Positions 24,201 through 36,200 of a DNA stretch of 64,000 nt are shown in pieces. The stretch spans positions 32,527,366 through 32,591,365 of the forward strand of contig NC_088777.1 in assembly GCF_954871325.1 (NCBI RefSeq), given 5' to 3'. Numbering within the stretch: the first letter of the stretch is position 1; each line of letters begins with the position of its first letter. The notes beneath the pieces are model-generated. The model saw only the letters and a list, made by a program, of their open reading frames with translations, had not been told where the DNA came from and did no database searches. The DNA comes from Gordionus sp. m RMFG-2023. Taxonomy: Eukaryota > Nematomorpha > Gordioida > Chordodea > Parachordodidae. The position numbers were made by a program, and so were the translations under genes.

Positions 24201-27200
24201 TTTAGCAAACTCTTTATTATAAATATATCTTTGATATAACATTATTAAAATTTATATGAAATATCTCATAATAAAATTTTTAGTTAATATATAAAAATGC
24301 AATCTCTTTTTTTTGCATGATAATGTATAAATTGAATTAAATTTTTGCTAGAATAGATAATATTATTGTTGTATTTTGATTTGATCAAACTATATTGAAC
24401 CATTTGATTATTAGAATTTGAATAATAGCTTTGTTTAAAAATGATATAAATAGCATATAATTTACAATATTTTAGCAAACTCTTTATTATAAATATATCT
24501 TTGATATAACATTATTAAAATTTATATGAAATATCTCATAATAAAAATTTTAATTAATATATAAAAATGCAATCTCTTTTTTTTTGCATGATAATGTATA
24601 AATTGAATTAAAATTTTGTTAGAATAGATAATATTATTGTTGTATTTTGATTTAATCAAACTATATTGAACCATTTGATTATTAGAATTTGAATAATAGC
24701 TTTGTTTATATGCACTCTTTGTTTTGCCTATTTTTCTAAAAAAATTAATTATTATATGCAAATTAAATAATATATACTTTACAATTTTCTTATTGATAAT
24801 TGTTGCGATTTAGCTTTAATCTCTTGGATTTTCATAATTATTTTGGGAACAAACTACTTTGGGAACAAACTATTGCAAATTGGCTTTTTTTACAAAATGA
24901 CATATAGCCTATATTTTTGAAATCATTATTTTTTAACTTGTCTCCATTTTAAAAAATCCTATTTTTCGAAAAAGGTCATTTTTGGCACTTTTGACCATTG
25001 ATATCTCAGGAACTATGATTACTAGGAGGCTAAAATTTTGGATTCGATGCTTTCTAATGATATTCTACCAGCATACAAAATTTTATCAAAATTAAAAAGG
25101 TCAGGCCGAAAAGTTATCGATTTGGATTGCCCAACAGCAATATTTTTGAAAAATATTTTAACCGGCATCTTAATCTTTGGCTTTGGAGTGATTTGCTCCC
25201 CACCACGTTGCGTACGCCTGTATATAGCGCTATACGTTTTTTATACAATAATAAACGAATAATAGGGTGAAAAAATTTATTGGTGTTTTCCTCCAAATTA
25301 TTGAGTTGTTAGATGCAATTCCGAACTAATTTGGCTTTTAATTAAAATAAATTTTAACATCGGGAACGGTAAAAAAAGATTTTTTTATTCTTAATTCCCA
25401 TTATCATAGGTAATATATATTTTATTAATTTATAATATATATAACCATATTCCATGTAAACTATAATATAAAAAAAACGGAGTTGGGACTGCAAGTTCCC
25501 TCAAAAAATGGTGATTTGAATATTTTTATTTTAAAAAATAATTAGTCGTTGGGTTTTTGAAATGAACATGTGAAGTTCTAAATTGAGGATTCACCTAAAG
25601 ACCAAGTACAAAATAAACCATCTGGCCTTAGTCCACCATAATTATGCTATTGAATTAAAAATTCCGTTTATGATATAACTATAACTTATATAACGTGCCT
25701 ACAAATTTTTATCAAAATTTAAAGGGATCAGCTGTGAGAGGTATTTGATGACATGGATATGAAATGATGGTATTTTACATTCTACTTATACGAGAGTCAA
25801 TAAATATAATTTTTTTATTACCACCAGGTCCGACCGAATCTAAATTTAGATCCATCAGGTACGGTTGAAAAATTAGATTCAGTACATCTACGTCCTTTCT
25901 ATTTTTACAATTTGCTTATCAGTTTTATATTTTTTAAATATAAAATAAGGGACGAATCTATAAAGCCTCCCATTAAACGCATACTTAGCATCCTGAAGGA
26001 AAGAAAATTCTATGATAAAATTTTTATCGATGATTTGATAGAAGCGATAAGTAAATCTACAAGTTATTTTTAAAATTTATTGCACTCTCTTCATTTGACT
26101 CACACTTTTTTAAATTTAAGGAAATCGACTTAATATTTTTCACGAATCATTTGAATAATTTCTATAGTAATGTGATAATTTATTAGCATACCAATAATTA
26201 AACTTTTTTGATATTAAATGATTATAATTTGTGCTATGAATAATTTTATTTAATATAATGGTTAGACCTATGCGCCGATGTCTCAATCGACGGCAGCGGT
26301 ATTTTTTATTTTTTTTCATCGGCGTTCACGGCGCGATATTTAAAAAATTTTTTTTTATATTAATTTAATCTATAAATCAATGTATTACGTTTTATATAAT
26401 TTATATGGATTTCTTTCACATTTTTAATATAGTTTAATTCATTTCTTAAATTATTTCCTGTCTCACTCTAATTTAAATTTATGTATTTTCTCATTCTCAG
26501 AAATAGACTAAGGAATTGCATTTTTACACAGATCAGAGTTACATAAACAACATATATTAGTAATATTCTATTGATTTTTATTATAACAAATTAAAATATA
26601 ATTTTGGAATGCAAGCATGTATTATTTTGTTAAATGGAACTCCTCTTCAATACTATCAATTCAGATAATATGGTTTCCCCAGTATGTTTTTGTGTCACAT
26701 TTCTAGTTGCCAGGGTAAAATATTTTAAATCAAAATTATAATCTAAATGATGAAGACTAAATGTGATACAATTTCGACGCTTGAAATGATCGGGCGCCTT
26801 TATATATTAATGGACATCATCTAGTACACCCCGACTAATGGTTGTCCTATTAGGCAATTCTGACGAGGAATCAATTATTTTATATTTCTATTTTTCGGCA
26901 ATTTATTTTTTAATAATCATTTTATTTAAATTTGAAACCTTTAGAAAATCAGTCATCTTTTTATTGTTTATAGAATCAAATGGTATTAAATATAACCAGC
27001 ACATCAAAACATAATTTCGCCCTATTAGATTTCATATTTATTTTAAAAAAACATCAAAATAATTAGAGCTGGAATGAAACTAATAAAAATTTGATTTAGT
27101 TTTGAACTTTCAAAATAATGTTTTACACAATTAATTTAATAAATTATATATTTAAGTTTTATACAAACGATCTCAAATAAGCTGAAAATAAACAAACTAA

Positions 27201-30200
27201 AAATTTAGTTGTTTTAAACTTTCAAAATAAAGCTTAATAAAATTAATTTTACAAACCTAAAAATTATTGCCACATGGTATTGGAACATTTTCAGACTTTG
27301 AATTAGTGTTGTAAACGATCGCGTTCGTGAACGAAGTTCATTTTTTTTGAAAAAAATGATGAACGGCGTTCCTTTTATTTTTGACGAACTTTGAACGTGA
27401 ACGCGTTCCTTTTTTATGACGAATGCGTTCGAATTTAACGTTCGTTCAATTTTAAAAATATTTTTTTTTTATTTATTTGAAAAATTTAATATTTCCGAAT
27501 TTTTTTAAAAAATGTATTATTTATATTTTTTAATCGGCTATGTATTTTCTTTTCACATTTCAATTTTTTTAACACATAGTTTATTAATTTGAATATTATT
27601 GTTTATATTTTAATTTAATAGATTAGCATAAGCATGGATATAATTATTTAATCCTCATCATCTGATTCTGAAAATCCAAAATCAGATGAATCATCATTAC
27701 TATGGCCAAATATGATAAATGTTTTACATTAACATCCTATATTGGAACTAATCCAATGCTTACCAAAAAGTATTATATTGTCAAAATCTTCAGGTTCCAA
27801 TTTAATACGACATTTGATTTTAATATTAATTATTTGATTTTATATGATATAACTAAGTTAAATCATTAAATTTGAAGAAATAATGCATTTGGGATATTTG
27901 ACCCCAACAATAACTATAGTTATTTTAAAATTAAAAAAAATTAGTGGCCTCAAATATGGTCAACCATTGATAGACGCCGTATTAAATGGGATTAATAAAA
28001 GGTATTAAACCTATCACTCTCAATTAATTACATATATATTTTTTTTAAAGATTTGAACATATATATAAGGATCAATATGTTCTTTCTGCAATTATACATC
28101 CAGCCTTCAAACTTCAATGGCCATAGATAAAACTTTCACAGAACGAACCTATTAAAAATAAACTTATAGCGTTATTGAAAAAAATGCTTTGAAAATCCTA
28201 GAGAACTGTTAATTTCGAGATATCCTTTTTTTTTGTCGATAATAGAGAATGGATTGGAGGAGGATAACTTATCTCAATTTTTTGCAAATAACAAAACATA
28301 TTTTTTTAATAAATTATCCACGTTAAGAGCTGTTTATTAAGTATAATACCGCAATCCCCTCATCTGCCCCTGTAGAGCGCGTTTTTAGGCTAATGCCATA
28401 TTAACTGCCAAGTGTTCCTGTCTATCAGATAAATATTTTGAAAACAATATTTATTAAAATTTAATAAGAAAATTTTTTTATAAATAAAAATATCTTTTTA
28501 TTCGCTATATTATATTATATTTTATTTTATTTATAATTATATTATCAAAATAAAACTATATTATTTTTTAACATGGCTAAAATATATTCTATTAAAAAAT
28601 ATAAGTTTATTTATATTAAATTTAATTTAAAAAAAATTTATCATAAAATTTTGAACTGTTTTATGAACGTGAACGCGTTCCTTTTTTTTGAACATGAACC
28701 TGGACGTGAACGCGTTCGATTTTTTTAGAAATGTTTACTCTGATATTTTATGAAAATTAACTGTGCCGAGAAAGGTTACTTGTACTTATATTTTTACCAA
28801 ACATTTTATTTCATACGAATCTTCCTCATCTTTTCCCCTTAATTTTAAGCAAGGTTATTAGTAAATATAATAAGACATTATTGTGCTTTTCTTATTTCCA
28901 TTCTTCAAAATAAAATTTCCAAAGTACCTCCAGACATAACTTGATTTATAAATAGTAGAGAGAGTTGTTATTTCATAATTGATAGGGTGGTTTAAAACGT
29001 GCAAGTCCATAAAAATAATTCATATGTATTTGGAATGAAATATGATGTAGGAATGAATGTAATATTCTATTATATATAGTAGAATACAAATCATGTTTTA
29101 ATTTTATTAATGTTGATATTAAAATTTAAATAATAATAATAATTTAATATATAAATATAAATAAACAGCATTCTAAAAATTATACACGCCACGTTGCCGC
29201 CATAAAAAAATTGGCCGCTGATGATCTCAATCGGCGGTTGTTCCGGCGTAAAGGCGCACAGGTCTAATAATTGTATATTTTATAGATTTTTGAGTCATTT
29301 CAATTGAAATCGGTAACTTATTTTAGACATCTTTCAAATCAAATAGCATTTTGTATAATTGTGACGCATATTGTGAGGAATAGTGCAATGAATTTATTTT
29401 AAATACCTTTATTCGGTTTCAAAGTGTAAACATGACGTCTTTCCTATTTTAGGAAAAAACATGAAAATAAAGATTACTCTAAAAATTTAACTCATCTCTT
29501 CTATTAAAGATCTATATTTGATATGATTAGCCCTTAGTCATTTAATTTTTTAATCGGGTCCTAGGTATGAAAATATAAAAAATGAGTTCAACATTAATGA
29601 CATGGATTACATAAAATACAAACAATAGGTTCCTGTGGATAGAACTAGGTTACCTTGATAAACCGTCATTTGATTTTGTATAAACTTTTCAAGATAAAAT
29701 GTCAGTACCTCTAAAACACTTTTTTGTACACAGCAAATCGTTGCAATTTAAAAATAAATTTAAAAAGAACGAATTTATGATGAAAATTTTATAATCAATT
29801 ATTGAAGATTAGGTACAGAATACTACCAAAGTGATTTATTTTAAATTATTTGCATAATACTATATATATTGATGTTTTTTATCTAAAAAACTAAAATTTT
29901 TATTACCAATCTAATATTTTTTAAAGTATATACATTAATTTTACAAACATTTCAGAAAATAAATAAAAAAAATTACTCAAATTTTTCGTACATGAGAAAA
30001 CACTGATGATTAAAAAAAAATTTAATGGGAAATCATATTTTTCCCTCGAGGGGGGAGGGGATTGTCCATCCTTTTCGGTTATGCATGGATTCTAGAGAGT
30101 CCTTAAATTATTTTAGGTTATGTCAAAATTTTGAAAAAAATGTTCTTTAATAGCTGACGACGATATATGAAAAATTAAATTTACCATTTAAACAGACGTT

Positions 30201-33200
30201 TTAATGATATTTTTATAAATTTTGGGAATTTTAAATTTTTATGGATATTTCATCTAGATTCGACCCAAGAAATTTCCCCGAAAGTAGTGTTCACCAAATC
30301 TCCCCAATCTCCACCCAAACAACAATCCATTCAATTAACAACCTCCCCAGCTCTCTCAGACAAAATAGATAATTTTAAGGTATTTTTTTCTTAATTATTA
30401 TAATTTTAAATATAATTCAAAGGAATTTTATTCAATTAAATGGTCATAATTATAGGTTCATTTAAATAATTTTACTCGTTTTAACTTCAAAATTATTATT
30501 TTTTGTAATTCAATAAACAAAAACATTCCCTTGATATCATCAACTAAGAAATTACTTGTTTCTTCAAAATAGAAAGAATCACTCACACTCTTATGAATGT
30601 TATCTATGTTTCATAATTTTTAATTTTTTGTAAAAAAATTAGCCCAAGGAATTGTTTTTAAAAATCAACAAGGTAGACAAGTTATCGAAAGATTTGAAAA
30701 ATAAGGAAGTCGACGTAGAAAAGTGTCTTTCCAATTTCGACTTAAACAACAAAGAATGGGTCAAACAGTACAAAGGTATAAATCTCTGGAAAATTACTAA
30801 GAATCTTTATATTCAGCTTAATTTTTTATTCTAATATTTAGGGTTTAACATTTGCTCAAAATTCAAAGATCCTTACTCTTTTGAAGATCAAAAATGTTAA
30901 GATTTTTTTTACCAATTTTTTTGATCTTCAAAGATTTTTTGCACAAAATTTTGGGAAAAAAATCTTCAAATGCTCATTTGAAGATTTTTGTTAAACCCTG
31001 GTAATATTTCTTATGGGGAAGGGGGTTAAAATTAAACTACACTTCTTTATATGCCACACTGTTAATACTTTTAAGGAAATATTTATACAATTAAAATTTG
31101 GGTAATTCCATGTCAATTTCGCCTGACCCTTTAAAATGTTAAAAAATTTTGGTGTATATATTAGGGCTTAACTAGGATTAGGCCAAAATAATAGCATTGA
31201 AGCACTTATATATTAGTTATATTATGTTTAAGATTGGAAAAACTCGTCCATTCTTATCATTATGGTTTTCATTGAATCAGTGATTTACTAAAAACACAAA
31301 TCTTATTTTTTTTAATAAATTATCTAATAAATTTTAAAAACTAAACAAAAAAACTTTTCACAAAATTTCAATAATAAAATTTGCATTGTTATATAGATAA
31401 TTATATCTTTTATATATGAATATTAAGAATAATCTTTCATAGCACTTTTTCGGCAAACTATTTGACTTTGGATAGTCAATTTGGAATTGGGTGATTCCAT
31501 GTCAAATCGACCAAAAAAACGAGATTTTCGGCCGACGATCTCAAAAATAAATAAAACTTGGCATGTTAGATATTTATGTTGTAAATGTTAATAAAATCAA
31601 AATTTTAGAGTGCTAGCTCAACCAGATAAGTGCGTGATTTCATAAAATCTTGTTATTTTAAAAAATATTTAAGATAGAGTTACAAATTATATATCATTTT
31701 ATAGCCCTTAAAATTTTACGTTGGAAAATATAAAAAAAATTAAAAAATTTCAAAAGTTTTCTTATTTCCGGTAAAAATAAAAAATTAACATTGTTAGGAA
31801 GGGATTTTTTTTGGGTGTTAATATTCACTAAAAATGTTTATTACCTTTATATTAAACGATTTAATAAAAAATCTCGATAGCCATTTTTGTTTTTTAAATT
31901 TTATTTGAATTTTTATTATTTTTAAAAATAAAAAAATCCAATATAGATGGCGTTATATTAAATTTTTTTATAATTTATAATTTTTAATAAAAATATGAAT
32001 AGCATTGTGATTAAAATTAAAAAATCGATTGAGTATAACCAAGAATGATGTCCTGGGGCGATATGTAAGCAGACAGTCCATATAGATATGATTTTATTAG
32101 GACGACTATATTGTAAAATAAACATATTTTAAAATTTTATACACAAACAATATAAAAATAAATGCCTCTTGTTTTAATCTTATCCCAATTTGTGCTTATT
32201 AATAGAATTTGAGACGATAATTTGTAGGTACGTTCTGTCACTGTAATAGGATCTATTACTGTTATTATTTGATTATATGGGTAACCATATATTTTCCGCA
32301 ATTGTGGGGTAAAAGAAGGATGGTGTTAATCCATGGGGATGTAAAATGGAAATATATATCTTTTCAGTAATTTCATTCTTTTTTAGTACTGTGGTTAACA
32401 ACCAAAAATTGTCATAAACACATGTTACGAATCCTTTAATATCGGCAAAAGACAAATTATCGGCATTTGAGATATTGTTAATTTGAAAGTCCTCTGCATA
32501 TGAATATATTTTCGATTTAAGTTTACTTAAACTCAAAGGAAATACAGCATGTATTTCCCGAGTTCCTGAAATGGGACAAACTAAATTGAATCTTTCTCGT
32601 AGTTTAATCTCTTGTAAATTGTATTGTTCGTTGGTTATATATGTAAAATTTACTGATGGCATGTTTTGTTTTGCAAATTGATATAAATCAACTGGCGTTA
32701 AAATGTGTCCAGAATTGATGCGCTGAAGGCTTGAACGTGCTGCTAATCTTTTTAATTCCGCCAAGGCAGTCACATGGACCTTTTTCATGGGATGTAGCTG
32801 AAAAATGTCATTCAGCTGCTACACCAAAATCGGATTCATGATAACACAAATTTATAAAAAATTTTCTGTTTTTATATTGCGCAGCTGATGCATCAGAACA
32901 GTAATATATTTTGTTTGGCTTTTTGCTGAATCGATTAGTCAAAAATTTTATCATTTTTGTCTGGTATAAATGTACTGCAATAACATTATTGAACAGTGTC
33001 TTGGTTTACAAATGCATAATTTTCAGAGAAATCAAAATTTATCATAAATTCATTTGGTTGTAAAAAATGTTTAAGTTTTGAAATATATATAATGATTGAT
33101 TGGTAGCGATGATAGTAATAAAAAAATAAAATAAACTGATAAATTTTCAAATAATAACGATAGTAGATTCACAACAATGAAAGGATATATCTACAAATTA

Positions 33201-36200
33201 TGGCCTTAGGAATTTCTATTAATAAGCGCGAAATTATAATAGTTTGAATATAAAATTTTAAAATATGTTTATTTTACAATATAGCGTCAATAAAATAATA
33301 TCTGTATGGGCTGCCTGCTTACATATCGCCCCAGGACATCATTCTTGGTTATACTCAATTGATTTTTTAATTTTAATCACAATACTATTCATATTTTTAT
33401 TAAAAATTATATATTATAAAAAAAAATTAATATAACGCCATCTATATTGCATTTTAATATTTATAAAAATAATAAAAATTCAAATAAAATTAAAAAAACA
33501 AAAATGGCTATCGAGATTTTTTATTAAATCGTTTAATATAAAGGTAATAAACATTTTTGGTGAATATTAACACCCCCAAAAAATCCCTTCCTAACAATGT
33601 TAATTTTTATTTTTACCGGAAATAAGAAAACACTTGAAATTTTATAATTTTTTTTTTATGTTTTCCAACGTAAAATTTTAAGGGCTATAAAATGATATAT
33701 AATTTGTGACTCTATCTTAAGTATTTTTTAAAATAACAAGATTTAATGAAATCACGCACTTCGCCATTTTAGACTTTGAAGGCGTATATCTTTGGATCTG
33801 GTTGAGCTAGCACTCTAAAATTTTGATTTTTTTATACAACATAAATAACTAACATGCCAAGTTTCATTCATTTTTGAGATGGTCGGCCGAATGGCTGGTC
33901 GATTTGTCATGGAATTACCCATTACATTTTATAGTAAAGAGCCTTTATTCTCACTCATATTCAATAATACTCATAATTTTCCTAGAGGAAAATTCTTTAA
34001 AATTTTTAATAATTCATGAAATTTGGCCTTCCCAACTTTTTACAGCTTTTATATATACAAACACATATATAACAGATAAAGCTTCTGGCCAGAGACTTGA
34101 CACGAGCTTAGAAAATGTCAGCCTAAAATTAGAGAGTCTCATAACTTTTTTGGACTCATTCAACAAGGACAGAAAAACTCTGATAAATAATACACAAAGG
34201 GCTTCCAAATATTATGAAACCGTTAATGATGACGCTAGATTTGTGACCACAGTAAGTTGATAAATTTTTTAATAGCATTTTTCTTAAGATTCGCATATAC
34301 AATATGACCTTGCTAAATAAATATTACTTAAAGTTTTGGCTATAGATACTACTCATAAAATTAAAAAATATGATTTTATGTTTTAATCTAATACATATTA
34401 GTGTATTTTTTATTACCTAACGATGATCCGTGAATATTTTAAAGGAATTTTTTTGAAGAGTATTTATCATAGAATATAAAATGTAATATTGCCAATATTT
34501 GTTCCTTCAGTTAAATCCTTCCTTTTGTCCCATATTTAGAAAAATAATTTTACCTTTTATATTTGGTTTGCCAAAAACATTTTAAGTTTAAATGATTCTC
34601 ATATATTATACTAAACGTGAAAATAAATATTTTAAGCAGATCTTGTGATTTCAAAATCGCCAAATTTACTGCTGGCATATAAAATAGGATATGGGACAAA
34701 ATGTTATAACATCTCATTGCCTATATTTGCATTGAAAGTTATGTATAATTAATAATCCATCTCGATTGCATTTGCAGCTGATGATTTAAACAAATGAAAT
34801 AAATAGTAAGTTTTCAATTGCTATAAAATATTTTTGGAAAAGCTAGTGGCGCCACTAAGAGAATGCTATTGGGGCCTCGAGTCCCTAAATATTTTGAAGA
34901 ATTCTGTAAACAAATTTAAAAGATACAATTTTAAAAGCAAAAATATTGATTTTTAAAGAATTTTGAGTACCCATTGAGCCTCAGTATATGGAAAAGTCTA
35001 GTGACCCTTGGAGAGAACAATGGATAATTGAATTAAAGAACTTTAAAAAATATTTCTAGAATCAGATCATATGAAATATCAAAATTTGTAATTTAATTTT
35101 TTTTTTATCCAATCTAGATAATTCTTAGATTAAAGTTTCCAGAAATTTAATTTAAAAAAAATATATCCTTCCCTTTGTATATAAAATAAATAGTTATAAC
35201 TTAGTTTTAAAAATATATTCCTTCATCATAAAATTTAAAGTGGGCAACCTTAATTACAGGGCTGTGCCGATCCACATATTTTTCACCGATTCGATCCGAT
35301 ATTTTCCGATATTGCTTCAAAACCGATCCGATATCGATATTTATACTGATTTTTCATCACCCCCCTTTGAACCAAATGTAATTAAGATATCTATTTTTTA
35401 TGCAAAAATCTAATTATGCATTTAATTTATTTATTTCTACAGTTAAGACTATAATTAAAAAAATATATATTTAATAATATGTCCATTTTATGTTGGTATG
35501 AATTATAAAATTGTAATATTTAATATATAAAATTATAATATATTAGATTTTTTAAAATAAATATGAGAGCCTCTAGATTTTCTGACAATAAGCTTCTACG
35601 ATATGGACTATCTATATCCCCTGCCATACTGAAGGCAGACTCAGATGATTCCGCAGATAACTCATTTTGCAAAATTATCTTTGTATTTTGTAAAATATTT
35701 CCATAATTCAGATACCATATTTAAAAAAATTCTTTTATTTAAAGCATATATAATAAAATTGGCGTTATTATTTAAAAAGATTTAAAATAAATAAAACTTT
35801 GGGTGTTTCTTTCTATTTTTATAAAAAAAACTTTTAAAATACTATAAATCTATTTTAAAAAAGAAATAAAATTTAGAGGGTGTTGTGCATTTCATTGTTT
35901 AAAAAAAATTATTTAGAAAATATTATAATAATGTAAAATAAATATACATAATATAAAATAAAATTTAAAAAAGAAAATTATAAAGATCGGACCGGATCGG
36001 GGTTTTTACAGGTATTGGTTGGCCCGATCCGATATTTAATATCGGCACAGCCTTACTACATAGTGTTTTACCTTTAAAACAGACTAATGCAACATGGGTC
36101 AATGTCGGCAAATACTATCAAATATTAGCCCACATTAAGCCAATTAAAATAAAATTTTACCAACAATTTTTAAAACTTCGACGAGAAAAAAAGATGTTAA

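Larger units (their letters stand above)
17331..25132 (-). mobile_element. Long-TIR DNA transposon, copy 3, inverted and disrupted
   Basis: The stretches 17331-17925 and 22613-25132 together are an inverted copy of 11085-14581. They include the transposase C-terminal codons (about 17890-17600), the same internal deletion junction, and the SGTHSVC-adjacent NNLKELY region (about 22740-22680). A complete hAT (17926-22612) sits at the junction. A tandem-repeat block (about 23656-24885) replaces part of the right arm. The right tip decays at about 25132 (CGATTTGGATTGCCC). The left outer arm is missing. Confidence 0.75.

Noticed and set aside
24284-24761. Two similar minus-strand frames (NSNNQMVQYSLIKSKYNN)
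   Set aside because: They are similar only because they lie in successive units of the tandem repeat at 23870-24710.
33874-34075. Plus-strand frame running into RPRD2-like exon 6
   Set aside because: The part before 34076 is transposon arm and intron; the homologous protein starts after the AACAG acceptor.
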